This document shows, piece after piece, positions 1 through 10,667 of a DNA stretch of 64,000 bases. Each line of letters begins with the position of its first letter. Within the stretch, counting starts at the first letter, position 1. The stretch comes from Diploptera punctata. Lineage: Eukaryota; Arthropoda; Insecta; Blattodea; Blaberidae. Below the pieces are notes generated by a model. It was not told where the DNA came from, made no database searches, and was given only the letters and a program-made list of their open reading frames with translations. The translations under genes and the position numbers were made by a program. The stretch is taken from NCBI GenBank assembly GCA_030220185.1, contig JASPKZ010010273.1, positions 2,413,501-2,477,500 on the forward strand. The letters are read 5' to 3'.

Positions 1-1251
1 GAATAATATCTCAATTCTTTATTGTGATTGAAATAATTTAATGCGTTTTAAAATCAAATCCTCCAGTGAAGCGGCGTGGAGATAAACATTTAGAGATTTT
101 ATTGTTAGAAGAAGGATCACAATTAGACCGCATTCTGCAGAAAGGAACCAAGCCACAAGGTAACTGAACTGAGAAAAATGCAATTAAAGTAAATGTCAAT
201 AAAAATTTCACAAATAAAAATAAACATTTACTTATTACTTCAACTGACATAATATCAAAGAGTTTCTATTTTGTGAGAAATATGGTAATTCAAACGTTTT
301 CCAATTCTGAGATTTTACACATTTTTGTTGTTTGGTTCTATCTGCAGAAAGGGAAATGTGGCATATTATGTCAGTGTTTTATTAAGTGGTCATAGATGGC
401 ATAACAATCTTTGTGGTGAGTGGGTATTTTTACATGGAGGGATACTTGAAGAATAATAATAGAGCATTAACTCTTATATTTCAGATTTGAGCGTTGGTTC
501 ATTTTTGCAGAATGTGGTCCAGTTGAAAATGGCATACCAGTAATTTTAATTCGAACTAGTTGTATATCCCCAAAATACAAACGATTTATAGAATCCATAA
601 AAATATAAAGGGTAAAAGAGGACATCTGGTAACATTGTTTGACTAATAGTTTCAGTAGTAAAAACCCAGAAGTTATTATGATTAAACACGAAGTTTATAA
701 CTGTTCTTATTGATATTATTTTTAAAATTCGGCCTAATGACATTACTATTTTAATTTCATTCAAATGGCATAGGTAGTAGTTTTTGTGGAAATTGTTCTA
801 TTTAATGTATTTAATGCCTTTTTCTTATACAAACGTTTTTTGAAAAAAAAATCTTATAAGAAGCTCTGACGTAACACTCGTATTTAACTTAATACTTCTT
901 TACCGTTTACAATTCTATCTCAAACCTGTTGGTTTTCGAAACAATAAGAGTGGGAACTGTGTTGAAATTATGATATAATTTTGTTGATTCCTGAGAGAGC
1001 CAGTGTGTGCGCATTAAAATCCCACACTTATCATTAGAATGAACTAAAAATAATAAATTTCACGTTACAAGATTGTATTTTCAACATTTATGATGCAATT
1101 TGCAACTGCACTTCATTTTGTCACTTGACAGTACCGATCTGTACTGATTAAATGAGATTTAGTTTTCTTTGTTAAAAGTAATATTGCAAATGACTGACTG
1201 AGCATTCATATCTGTGAATTTAAGTAATGATTAATATTTTGTTAGTGGATA
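1..1251. other. no recognised feature
   Basis: AT-rich sequence with stops in every frame. Only very short ORFs occur and none resembles a known protein. I see no tandem array, tRNA-like segment or transposon end. Confidence 0.5.
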
Positions 1252-1258
1252 TGTATTA

Positions 1259-1460
1259 CTCTTACTTACTTACTCACTGGCACTATCGAACCCATAGGTT
1301 CATGGCCTCACGGACATAAGATCTCCATACATCCCTATCCTGAGCTAATGCTTTCCAATCATTCCCTGTATAATCTACTTCCCTCAAATCATAGTTAATG
1401 TTATTCTCCCACCTCATTCTTGGTCTACCAACTGGGCGTTTTCCTTCTGGCTTTCTTATT
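1259..1460 (-). mobile_element. LINE-B 3' end, 5'-truncated (RTE/CFDP2-like)
   Basis: Read on the minus strand this encodes the last ~60 residues of a LINE tail found six more times in the window (16.5, 42-44, 46.1, 46.4-47.2, 51.0 and 58.5 kb), including the motifs KRPVGRPRMRWENN and AMNL. The tail is seen in insect non-LTR retrotransposons often annotated as craniofacial-development-protein-2-like; the RTE assignment is inferred. Just past the stop it ends in a GTAA-type tetranucleotide tail (CTTACTTACTTACTCACTGG on the plus strand). Flanks carry TGTATTA at 1252-1258 and 1461-1467, a plausible target-site duplication. No intact ORF remains. Confidence 0.8.
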
Positions 1461-1544
1461 TGTATTATATCTTAATAAGTTCCTAAAAATTCAACATTTT
1501 ATACAATTTATACGCCTAATTAAATTAAATGTGTGTTTATGTTT

Positions 1545-1730
1545 AGTAGAATAAGTAAAAAGAAAAATAATTATAGATTTATATCATAATTATTTTAGAT
1601 ACCCTATCCTGATTACCCGTTGCCCGGGAATCTACTTATCCCGATCTTCGTGGTACCAATGCGCTGAGAAACAAAATGGTTATTTGAGATATCCGTAAAA
1701 GAGAGACACATGCAGTCGCGAACTTTCTTG
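1545..1730 (-). repeat. dispersed repeat R3, fragment
   Basis: The reverse complement matches parts of 52740-53150: a segment with GCGACTGCAT and CTTTTACGGAT, then GAAGATCGGGATAAGTAGAT followed by CCCGGGCAAC and GGGTAATCAG. The core around 1600-1655 is nearly identical to 53095-53140. It is a dispersed non-coding repeat; the class is not established from this window. Confidence 0.6.
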
Positions 1731-1982
1731 GAATTTTTTGATGTATTCAATTCTGAGTACTATAATTTTGTTTATTTCTTATGGTTTAGGCAGCGTAAGC
1801 CATTTAAGCGGTCAAAAAGCGGCTCTTTTTTGTACACACAAGGCCCCCCATTTGTAGCTCCGGCCCTGCAGTATAGCTCCGGCTATGTGTTATGTAGCCT
1901 ACGTTAATTGTTCCAGAAAAATTCTCTAAATGGTGCTGAAAACCCCATTCAAATTGATCAAGACATTTTTGAGTCTTTAAAG

Positions 1983-2017
<35 letters not shown>

Positions 2018-2168
2018 GAACAGACAGACAGACGAACAGACAGACGAACAGACAGACAGACGAACAGACAGACAGACGAACAGACAGACAGACGAACAGA
2101 CAGACAGACGAACAGACAGACAGACGAACAGACAGACAGACGAACAGACAGACAGACAGACAAACAGA
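1983..2168. repeat. CAGA microsatellite with 12-bp higher-order unit
   Basis: Begins as pure CAGA, then becomes a regular 12-bp unit CAGACAGACGAA repeated many times. Open frames through it (Arg-Gln-Thr-Asp on plus, Ser-Val-Cys-Leu on minus) are artefacts of a repeat whose period is a multiple of three. Confidence 0.95.
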
Positions 2169-2595
2169 CTCTCACTCATTTATCTATATATAAAGATAAG
2201 TCATTCTTAGTGTTTAGAGATTACTTTCTATAAATTTGTTGATTACGTACGGTAGTATACATGTTAAGATTAATTCATTCGTTAAAATATTGAAATTCAA
2301 CATAATGTGAAAATAACTATTACGTTGCAAGAATTGAAGTTGTTTTACAAATTAGTTTTGAATATCCTGCCGAAATGTAGTTAACTCATCAGTAAAATCT
2401 CACTTTCAACCCTTGTAACGTAAATGTCTATTAAACTTCCAATAAGGGTACATTAGTTTTCTACATTTACATTATATAGGTACTTCTGAGAGATGAACAT
2501 TATTTTTCCATTCCTTAACCAAACTTTATACTTGCAAAATTATACAATTATGAATTAATTTACTTAATGATCTGTTTTAATAGTTTAGTGCATGA
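2169..2595. other. no recognised feature
   Basis: AT-rich spacer between the CAGA array and the first helentron-like element; nothing recognisable. Confidence 0.5.
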
Positions 2596-3527
2596 TTATC
2601 ATAAGTAATGCAAAGAATGATTTCCAAAGTATCGATAAATTCACGACTCACGAAGCGAGGAGTGAATTTATCTAGAGAATTTGGAAATCAAGAGTGGCAT
2701 TTGTTAGGACTATTTAACGAATATAATTAAGCTGTTTACTCATAAATCATTATTTAAATATCCATGCTTCCATAGTAATTCTGCCTGATGGCAGGTCTTT
2801 CAATGCAATCATAGTATTTGCATGCTATACTTTGCAGCTTTACTAGGGAATTATAGGTATGGTAGCTTCCCGTTGCTTTCCACACCGGTGAAGGATGATG
2901 ATGATGATGGCCGGATGATTTTCGGGGACCGTTGGGCCCTAAGCTTCCTGACATTTGTCTTAAAATATTTATATATTTAATGTAAACGGCGATGTTTCAA
3001 AACAAATGAGAAATGTTTCTTATCTTTCACTTGTTCATCACTGCATCCATATATTATTATTTATTGCCAAAGGATCACAATATTGTAAGAATGCAGCCTA
3101 GTCGAGAAAAAATGAAACACATCAAACTGTATATTAATTCATTTCTGTTGTCCTATGATGTAAATATGTCAATTATATTTTTCTGGAACGTTATTACCTT
3201 GGAAATAATACGTTTAAGAAAAGTGCAAACAGTGGTTTTTCTTGTGGTATAATCAATTGCTACAAATGTTCTTATATTATATCCCGCAAGCACTATCTGT
3301 TTACTTTCGTGCACTATATATACAATATGGTAGCCGTATTTGTTAGAGAGTCAGTCACTGCAAAATAATGCTCTGTCCTATTCAGAATGTTAAAAAGAAG
3401 GAACTTTCTTGAATATGATAAACTTATTTGATAAACTCCAGGTGATACACGACTGTGATTGGTTGTAAATAAAAATTCATTGAAACGCGAGTGGTCGTTG
3501 GATCCCATTTGGGGCATGAGTTAAATA
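2596..3527 (-). mobile_element. helentron-like non-autonomous element, copy 1
   Basis: One of six related copies (8.6, 15.3, 18.8, 51.3 and 59.7 kb). Element sense is minus. The sense 5' end is at ~3527, with GGGGCATGAGTTAAAT on the plus strand; the outer part of the terminal repeat is eroded. The sense 3' end is at 2596-2690 and is an imperfect palindrome with arms of about 45 nt. The internal partner of the terminal repeat, GACTATTTAAC, is at 2708-2718. Two CCAAT-type boxes lie near the sense 5' end. A 79-codon ORF at 3013-3252 on plus has a counterpart of similar length in copy 6 and could be chance. A SINE is nested at 2761-2962. Confidence 0.75.
2761..2962 (-). mobile_element. SINE1, 5'-truncated, nested in helentron-like copy 1
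   Basis: Matches the 3' ~200 nt of the tRNA-derived SINE that is full-length at 23569-23915, in reverse orientation. It ends at the truncation point GACATTTGTCTTA and lacks the tRNA head. The other copies of the host element are continuous across this point. A short AAATA repeat at 2756-2760 and 2963-2967 may be the target duplication. The SINE is therefore younger than the element it interrupts. Confidence 0.85.
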
Positions 3528-4122
3528 TTTTTCATAAATTTAAAATTCATCAAACTGCAGAGGAATAAAGTTCATGAGTGATTCGTTAATCTGAGCACAC
3601 TGGATAAGATCTAGATTAAAAAGAACTTGTATAATTCGTGAATAAATCACATGAATTATTAATCAAAGACTGTATCGTTAGAATCGATTACTGGAAGTGA
3701 ATCGCAGTGCACAAAATTAAACGAAATGAAATAGTGAAATTGTTGAACGGAAGAAATTACATCGAGTTACAGAAGAGCGTTGATTGCTGCCCACTCATAA
3801 TCTGACACATGATGCAATTATAACGTGCCCTGACATGCATACATTACTACACTTTCTGTAGCTATTACTCACTCTTCCATTTGAAATTTGCTAATCTTGT
3901 CTTTTATCACAAGTACTTAATTCCTTTAATATATGTAATCCGATTTGTATCGTTACATAATAGTAACACAATTTGTATTTTACATTACATGTTTTTGCGT
4001 TTGTACAAGAGAAGTTTTAATATTGGCTAATTGCGAAAGAATTAATCTTCTGAGGTCGTTCACTTGGGAAAAAATTAATTGGCCCTACCAGACACCGAAA
4101 ACGGTATATACAGTATGTGTAT
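3528..4122. other. no recognised feature
   Basis: AT-rich non-coding sequence between copy 1 and the mariner element. Confidence 0.5.
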
Positions 4123-4282
4123 ATACGTGGTACAGTCATTAAGTTTTGAGACTGAGCGCATAGCGGCGCCGTGGTATGGTACCTTGTCAGCTAGTCTCTC
4201 GTCCCAGCAAGAGACAGTTGAGTGCTTGCACTGCAAGCAGAACTACGGTCTTTGTTGTGACGGTGATTTGAATGCGCACGTC

Positions 4283-4412
4283 GGAACTCGAGATGTCACA
4301 GTTAGAGCAACATCAAGTTCTGTCAGAAATTAGGCAAGACTGCTGCCGAAACATTTCAAATGTAGCAGAAAGTTTACGGTGAGTACGCAGTGTTGTGTTT
4401 AGGTGGTACCGA

Positions 4413-4448
<36 letters not shown>

Positions 4449-5310
4449 AAGGAAGAGACAGTTTGGAAGATGATGTGCGTACTAGTCGGCCACAAATAAT
4501 TCGAACTAAACGCAAGATCGAAGAAGTTGTAACGTTGGTGCGTGCTAACCGCTCCCAATCAGTACACGATCTAGCAGCGGCGGTAGGGGTCAGCCAGGTA
4601 CTTGCTACAAAATTCTGTCTCATGACCTGAACATGACTCGTGTTACCCAGCACAGTGTGCCACGAATCTAGTCGCAAGACCAATGTGATGATCGCATGAC
4701 GATTTGTGGTGACTTCATCAGTAGTGCTGACGATGATCCGACGTTTCTCAACCGGATAAAACTGGAGACGAAATATTATGTTTCCTTTACGATCCGCAAC
4801 TGAAACGTCAATCCGCCACCTGGAAAACGCCATTATCACCACGACAGAAAAAACCGCGATAAGACAGGTCAAAAAGCAAGGTGATGCCTGAACTGTTTAT
4901 TTTTATTCAAATGGAATTGTTCACATGAAATTCATCCCAAAAGGTGCAACTGTAAACAAAACCCGTTACAAAAAGATCCTTGACCGTTTACGCGATTCAA
5001 TTCGCCGTAAGCGACCTGAGATTTGGCGTACAAAGAATTGGCTGTTGCTACACGACAACGCCCCTGCACATCATTTGTCATTGTCCAAGAGGAACTTGGA
5101 AGGTAATAGGTGACAGTTTTTCCAAACCCTCCATATTCACCTGATCTCGCACCATGCGAGTTTTTTCTCTTTCCTCGAATGAAAGCAATCCTACATGGGT
5201 GTAAATTTAATTCTTCCGAAGAGGTTATGACTGCCACAAGAGAAGCTATACAGGACCTTCCTGCCAACATCTTTCAACGGTGCTTACAGCAGCTATACCA
5301 ACGTGCATAA
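4283..5310 (+). pseudogene. mariner transposase pseudogene (DD34D type)
   Basis: Would have encoded the DDE enzyme that cuts and pastes mariner at TA sites. An N-terminal helix-turn-helix remnant precedes a poly-T run. It is followed by GRDSLEDDVRTSRP, the mariner linker pattern usually seen as G..DVEDD.R.GRP. A GDE catalytic block survives only after a frame change near 4770. The second catalytic block HDNAPAH is in the frame opening at 4925. The block YSPDLAPCEFFLFPRMK is in the frame opening at 5110. It carries Glu where mariner normally has the third catalytic Asp after SPDLAP. At least three frame changes and several stops separate these pieces. Confidence 0.85.
4415..4446. repeat. poly-T tract, 32 nt
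   Basis: Uninterrupted T run inside the mariner coding remnant, between the helix-turn-helix and linker coding parts. It may be an expanded homopolymer or the relic of a poly-A-tailed insertion. Confidence 0.95.
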
Positions 5311-5437
5311 CGGCCAACGGCTACTATTTTGAGGGAAGATGTGGTTCTGTTTAAGTGTACGCAAAGTTATAGGCATCCAAATGCTTGTGGGTGCCTACCC
5401 TCCAGGCGTAAATTCTCAGAACTTAATAACTGTAGTA

Positions 5438-5440
<3 letters not shown>

Positions 5441-5494
<54 letters not shown>
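5441..5494. repeat. (TA)n(TG)n microsatellite
   Basis: About 20 TA units followed by seven or eight TG units, directly adjoining the right mariner terminal repeat. Confidence 0.95.
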
Positions 5495-5495
<1 letters not shown>

Positions 5496-5524
5496 TTTCT
5501 GCGTGTTATATTGTAGATTTTTGT

Positions 5525-5906
5525 GGATATAAATATGATGAAGCTATCAAGGATGACCTTCCTCAAGATATCAGGGGTTGCCGCGCATTTGACACTTTAA
5601 AATCAGTTTTATACTGTACAATCACTTGTTGAATATAATTAATTAATCTCCAAAACTAAATTTATTCTAGGTCATTAGTTCTTTTTTTTTTCTATATTGT
5701 ACATTTTATATTTATTCGTTAAATCTAGTGTAAATCAACATGTATTGTAGAAATAAATGTATTGTAATTATACCAACTAATAATTTAGAATTTAGGCCTA
5801 TGTTCATTGCTATTTAGATGTAAAACTAATTAATGTGTTTTTCTATCTGGTTGAGTGGTAGACAAGACTAAGGCCTAATTCTGCCAGGTAAAATAAAATA
5901 CCATTG

Positions 5907-5908
<2 letters not shown>
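5525..5908 (+). mobile_element. CR1-like LINE 3' end (LINE-K)
   Basis: Encodes the C-terminal motif LPQDIRGCRAFDTLKS, homologous to LPQEIRGCQTLASFKR at the end of the large reverse transcriptase at 62415-64000. It is followed by ~280 nt of 3' UTR ending in the family signature GGTTGAGTGG...CTGCCAGGTAAAATAAA. Related UTR tails occur at 33.6, 46.6, 48.1 and 62.1 kb. The copy is 5'-truncated and non-functional. Confidence 0.8.

Positions 5909-5957
<49 letters not shown>
5909..5957. repeat. TA microsatellite
   Basis: About 24 AT units between the LINE-K tail and the left end of the pogo-like transposon. Confidence 0.95.
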
Positions 5958-5962
<5 letters not shown>

Positions 5963-7563
5963 AAGGCCCCATAAGAGATGCCTTTTGAAAAATCGCTTCT
6001 GTATCAGAATGGTAACTGATTTATTACATTTAAAAATGGTAATACATGTTTCATATTCTTTATTTTGATATTCCATAAAATAAAACCTCGTTACTTAGTA
6101 AATATTTAAAAAAAACTCTAAGAACAATAAGAATTGTAAAAATTGAAAATTTCGAAGAGGGTTCCAAATAAGAGATACCTACATTTGCTTCTATATCTTT
6201 AGCAAAAACATTCAAATAATCCAGTACATTCAAAACAAAAACACTTTATCACACACAAAATAATAATTAATTTCACTATACATGTTAATAGTGTCTTTTC
6301 AGAGTAGATAATTAATTTTGCTTCTTTGAGCAAATAAGCAGACGAATGGTTCCTCATCAGCCCCGCAATCTTCATGGGCCCAGCGATGACAGTCAATGCA
6401 CTGAGCTCATTTTTCTCCTCTTGTGTCCTCTGAATACAATCCAGTGCAAAATAAACACTCAGCATCAGCATCATCAGCACCAAACTCTGAATCATCATCG
6501 CCTGAATCAATTGTCTCCATTTCCGTGTCTGTTTCTTCGCTTGAAGAACTCAGTTGGCGTTTTCTTGACTGAAACTTTTTAGATTTTACTGAATTTGTTT
6601 TTTGAAAAAGTTGCTTCATTTTAGTTTATTGGTTCTATTCAAACTGTCCTTTAGTTCTTGGCGATACGGACTGCCTGTCAGAAGGGCTGCATTTCCGGTT
6701 CTGCCTTTCCTTTTTTCTGGTTCTCGACTTGCTGATGGTTGTTGGACCTGAGGGAGTGGTCACACATCAGTAAGACCCACGAGAGTTCCTGAATCAGGAA
6801 CTACGATTGCATCACTCTTATCTCCGGTGTGGATGGCAAAATCGCTATCAGAAAAAATTTTCCTGTTGCACGGAACAAGCCCTGTCTTTCGAAATGCATT
6901 GATCGAAATTTGTAGAGTAGCAGCCGGGGTGACAGCCCGGTTGATTCCTCGGTCCGATTTTCTACGAAGACAGAAGAAACCTTAACCTTCTGCTATCTAA
7001 ATGACCTCTCAGGGCCTATAATGTGACCACTTTATTTTATAAAGTTAAATCACGTATTTATCAAACGAGATGAATTTGTTTAAGAAAATGTAGCTCACTT
7101 GTATACAGGAGAATCTGCATATGTCAATGAAACAACTTCTGGTTCCTAATAAGAGACACTATCTCTTATTTGGAACCACAAGTATCTCTTATTAGGGAAC
7201 GGCACGGTCGCCAATTCTGTGCCTGGTCAGACTGTAATAAATTGTCACTAATAATCACTCTAGTTTATAATAGTCTGCATTTCATGAGCTTTTTCGGGAA
7301 AATAAGTAAAATTAATATCAGAACTCACCTTCACATTTATCCACAACTTTGAATAGCTTCACTACAAAAATTCAATTGTCGCGAAAACAAACCCAACCTT
7401 CTCTGCTTCGTTTCAATCAACCAAGTGACACCAAACAAAGACCACGATGCTATAATAGTACAAAGCTCAGATTTTTGTTACAAACATCAGATGACAGCTG
7501 TTCATGGACTAGATAATAATGTATCTCTTATTAGGAGACTATCTCTTATTTGGCGACTTTACC

Positions 7564-7564
<1 letters not shown>
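5958..7564 (-). mobile_element. pogo-like DNA transposon, internally deleted
   Basis: Terminal inverted repeats read AGGTAAAGGCCCCATAAGAG at the left and, as reverse complement, AGGTAAAGTCGCCAAATAAG at the right. Subterminal copies of ATAAGAGATA recur near 5970, 6166, 7146-7190 and 7520-7550 and could be transposase-binding sites. TA arrays flank both ends, consistent with the TA target duplication of Tc1/mariner/pogo elements. The interior keeps only the C-terminal third of a transposase on the minus strand. The DNA-binding and DDE regions are gone, so any movement would need a transposase supplied in trans. Confidence 0.75.
6300..6925 (-). pseudogene. pogo/Tigger-like transposase C-terminal remnant
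   Basis: Minus-strand reading gives SINAFRKTGLVPCNRKIFSD, the block that follows the DDE domain in pogo/jerky/Tigger transposases (usually GFR.TG..P.N...F). Next come TGSPYRQELKDSLN, a serine/acidic linker (SSSSEETDTEMETIDSGDD), and a zinc-finger-like tail with CLFC, HRWAHEDCG and CLF. One stop near 6740 and a frameshift near 6410 interrupt it. This Cys/His tail is a known C-terminal addition in insect pogo-type transposases. The catalytic part is missing. Confidence 0.75.
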
Positions 7565-7594
<30 letters not shown>

Positions 7595-7640
7595 ATATAT
7601 ATATATACATACATATATACACATACATATATACAAACAC
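7565..7640. repeat. TA/TATG microsatellite
   Basis: AT dinucleotides with GTGT and ATACAT interruptions, immediately right of the pogo-like element. Confidence 0.9.
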
Positions 7641-7649
7641 ACATTTTTG

Positions 7650-7996
7650 GGCCTGCTTTTGAATTTCTCGAGCTGCGGCGGGGCCTCGAGTCTCGCCTTA
7701 TATGATATAAGTGATTCATGGGTTGCGACTCATGAATCGCGAATGGCCACTGGGAGCTTTTCAGACGGGTTTGGTCATTGTTTCTCGATGGTTCGGTTTC
7801 AAGAAAGATCTATTCGCAAAATATATCCAGCGCCGATCTTTCCAGAACCTTCAATCCTGGCTACAATTGACTCAGCAGAGCAGTTCGGAGTCATTCATGG
7901 TCTGGAAGTGTACCAGTGAAATTAATTGGAAGTCCGTTTATGAAGTGGAGTGTTTTGAACAAGAACTCAGAGCAATTACAGGTGTGGAGAAATGAA
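7650..7996 (+). other. unrecognised higher-GC segment with ORFs
   Basis: More GC-rich than its surroundings. Two overlapping frames stay open: one ending at 7919 and one at 7711-7995 (94 codons, starting MIHGLRLMNREWPLG). I recognise no family. The frames overlap and neither has a supported start, so coding status is doubtful. It could be an old exon or a decayed element. Confidence 0.2.
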
Positions 7997-8593
7997 ATAT
8001 CAATGATAGTTAGAAGGGGTTAAGAAGAGAATAATCATGTATGATTGCGAAAAATATCAGTGTGATCTAAATAAAAATAAGTGGACATTTTTCGTTTCCA
8101 GATTTTTTCTTTGAATCTCTTTAATTACGTCATTCCATCAACTAATTTGTTTTGATGATTCCTATTTAATTTCTAATAATAACTGCTGCATTATTAAACA
8201 CCTACGGTGTTTTGTGTGCTGATACCGGCGACCTTTCGGGACCATGACCACTACAATATCTGCATCTTTCGTTGTCAAAAGTCATGTATCCATAACATAA
8301 TTCAATAAATTTCCACTTATGAAGCCAGATGTCACTAATAGTGGTGACTAACAAGTAGAATTTCATTAATAACTTCACACCGCTTAGTTTACGCAAATCC
8401 TGCGTGATGGCCTTTTTGGATGCTATAGGATGAGACATCTTCTTGTATCAGTTCCGAGTTAAATTAGTAGAGCTGTGCAAACAGCACAGGTTTAACCTCA
8501 CCTTGTTTGTTTGGACTACATAGGCTAACATAAAGGGACCCAACGTAAAAGGAAACATTATCAACGCAGAATAGTTTGTTGTTTGTTTATGAT
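7997..8593. other. no recognised feature
   Basis: Non-repetitive by eye. A 78-codon minus-strand ORF at 8202-8438 has no recognisable similarity. Confidence 0.45.
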
Positions 8594-9037
8594 GACTATT
8601 TAACTCATACCCCAAATGGGACTCAATGGCCAATCACGTTTCAATGATTCCTGCTTTACAACCAATCAGAGTTGTGTTTCACCAAATATTTATCAGTGTT
8701 ATAATTACCATATTGAAGAAAGCTCCTCCTTACAATATTGCGTTCCTTTAGCAATAAATAGTATGATTTGGTTGCAGTGATAAACAAAAGAAGCAGTAGA
8801 AGCGTACCTATCGTTTCTCATTTGTTTTCAAACATCGCCGTTTACATTAAATATATAACTATTTTAAAATAACTATAGTTAAATAATGATTTGTGAGTAA
8901 ACAGCTTAATTTTATTCATTAAATAGTCCTAACAAATGCCACTCTTGATTTCCAAATTTTCTAGATAAATTCACTCCTCACTTCGTGAGTCGTGAATTTA
9001 TCGATAATTTGGAAATCACTCGTGGCATTACTTATGA
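8594..9037 (+). mobile_element. helentron-like element, copy 2 (internally deleted)
   Basis: Sense is plus. Starts GACTATTTAACTCAT at 8594, with CCAAT boxes at about 8630 and 8660. The inverted partner ATTAAATAGTC (one mismatch) is at 8919-8929. The 3' palindrome runs from ATGCCACTCTTGATTTCC to GGAAATCACTCGTGGCAT (about 8936-9028), and the copy ends ACTTATGA. It is ~444 bp against 630-760 bp for other copies, because part of the middle is missing. Confidence 0.75.
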
Positions 9038-9627
9038 AAAGTTTCTTCGGGTTTGGTACATTTGTATTAATCTACAAAGACCTGAGTAGGATACAAGGGT
9101 ATCGCTAATATAGCGAGCGGAAAAACATAACACCAGAATTAAAACGTAAAGTGCGCAAAACAAGAAAAATGGAGCACGAAAGGCAAAATTAATATAATAC
9201 TTTTAGGAAAAACTGCACTTACACTATCTCAAAACTGCAAAGAACTGCGAATACACGGTAGCAGTTAGAAGTAGCAGCGATAACGTTATCATTGAATAAT
9301 AACCCACAAACATCATAGTGAGTTACCAAACGTTTATTAAAAATGGGTGTACACTTACTTATCACTCCCTAACGCTGATCAAACCAGCGATAATCCAAAA
9401 CAGCGATAGAAAAATCATAGACTAAGTAATATACTCTGTGGAGAAAATAGCAGTTAGCGTCATCAGTCTAACAGTCTCATAATATTGCGATTTGCGTATT
9501 TAAATAAATACTTCAAAATTGTCTAATAATGTTATAAAAATTGTTTTAAAACGTTTTAAAATATTAGAAAATGATGGTAAGTACACAACAAAAGCTATAG
9601 TTTACAACAATATAACAGAAACATTTT
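9038..9627. other. no recognised feature
   Basis: AT-rich, no ORF of note. Its last ~40 nt resemble the start of the adjoining 68-bp repeat unit. Confidence 0.5.
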
Positions 9628-10228
9628 GAGATAGTAGAAGTGCAGTTGAGCCATACTTTTACTTCACAAAACTTAATTGTTAACAGAAAAAATTTGAGAT
9701 AGTAGAAGTGCAGTTGAGCCATACTTTTACTTCACAAAACTTAATTGTTAACAGAAAAATTTTGAGATAGTAGAAGTGCAGTTGAGCCATACTTTTACTT
9801 CACAAAACTTAATTGTTAACAGAAAAATTTTGAGATAGTAGAAGTGCAGTTGAGCCATACTTTTACTTCACAAAACTTAATTGTTAACAGAAAAATTTTG
9901 AGATAGTAGAAGTGCAGTTGAGCCATACTTTTACTTCACAAAACTTAATTGTTAACAGAAAAATTTTGAGATAGTAGAAGTGCAGTTGAGCCATACTTTT
10001 ACTTCACAAAACTTAATTGTTAACAGAAAAATTTTGAGATAGTAGAAGTGCAGTTGAGCCATACTTTTACTTCACAAAACTTAATTGTTAACAGAAAAAT
10101 TTTGAGATAGTAGAAGTGCAGTTGAGCCATACTTTTACTTCACAAAACTTAATTGTTAACAGAAAAATTTTGAGATAGTAGAAGTGCAGTTGAGCCATAC
10201 TTTTACTTCACAAAACTTAATTGTATTG
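9628..10228. repeat. 68-bp tandem minisatellite, ~9 copies
   Basis: Unit starts GAGATAGTAGAAGTGCAGTT and recurs at 9628, 9696, 9764, 9832, 9900, 9968, 10036, 10104 and 10172. The last copy is cut at about 10227. Units are almost identical; I see one A/T difference at the first junction. Each unit contains TTGTTAACA. No ORF crosses it. Confidence 0.97.
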
Positions 10229-10282
10229 TCTGCCTAACTTGAGTACGTAGTACTTCCCTATTCACTCGCGACATGATAGTTG

Positions 10283-10545
10283 AACCAAACGTTTCCACGT
10301 ATTGCAGAAAGAAACTAAAGTATTTCTCAATACTAGTGACATTCTTAATGAGAACGCACCCCAATCAAATCCATTATACGAGATCGTCAAAAACAAGTCA
10401 GTTGCTGCTACAAACAGTTGGAGTATACATCACCGTACACAACAACAACAAGTAACGGAAACTCAACCTGCAGAAGATGGAAGGTAACATCCGAAAGCGT
10501 TCCAGTTAATTTTATATACAATATATTAACAAAGTTGAGGACGAC
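10283..10545 (+). mobile_element. Penelope-like 3' end fragment (probable)
   Basis: Reads NENAPQSNPLYEIV..., then PAEDGR..., then after a stop KVEDDGT-like sequence containing AAAGTTGAGGACGACGG. The pair at 21.3-21.8 kb reads NENEPSTCNPLYQIFSE..., PADDGTSPESA and AAAGTTGAGGAGACGGAC, so all three share ancestry. The placement of NPLY-type motifs before the stop is typical of the GIY-YIG end of Penelope-like elements. Assignment is from pattern memory only. Confidence 0.5.
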
Positions 10546-10667
10546 GGCACCTACCAACAGGTACAATTTATTTTTTTAATTTTCAACATATAAAGTATTT
10601 CTGACGTAGACTTGATATCACATGCTGTAGTTCCGAAACCCTCCAATTTTATTCTGGTCTTTGTAGA

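Larger units (their letters stand above)
4123..5440 (+). mobile_element. mariner-like DNA transposon, degenerate
   Basis: Imperfect terminal inverted repeats bound the element: ACAGTCATTAAGTTTTGAGA at the left (from 4132) and its reverse complement, slightly diverged (TCTCAGAACTTAATAACTGT), at 5414-5433. Flanks are TA-rich and the right end abuts a TA array. The ~1.3-kb length is standard for mariner. The single coding region is broken by several frameshifts and stops, so this copy cannot make transposase. Exact ends are uncertain because of the flanking TA repeats. Confidence 0.85.

Noticed and set aside
1804..2210. Long frames rich in Arg-Gln-Thr-Asp or Ser-Val-Cys-Leu
   Set aside because: They are translations of the CAGA array, whose 12-bp period keeps all frames open.
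2596..3527. Helentron-like family as ordinary MITE with symmetric terminal repeats
   Set aside because: The inverse of the 11-bp end lies internally before the palindrome, not at the other terminus, and no constant target duplication was seen.
9628..10228. CRISPR-like regular repetition
   Set aside because: Units are contiguous tandem copies without unique spacers, and the context is eukaryotic.
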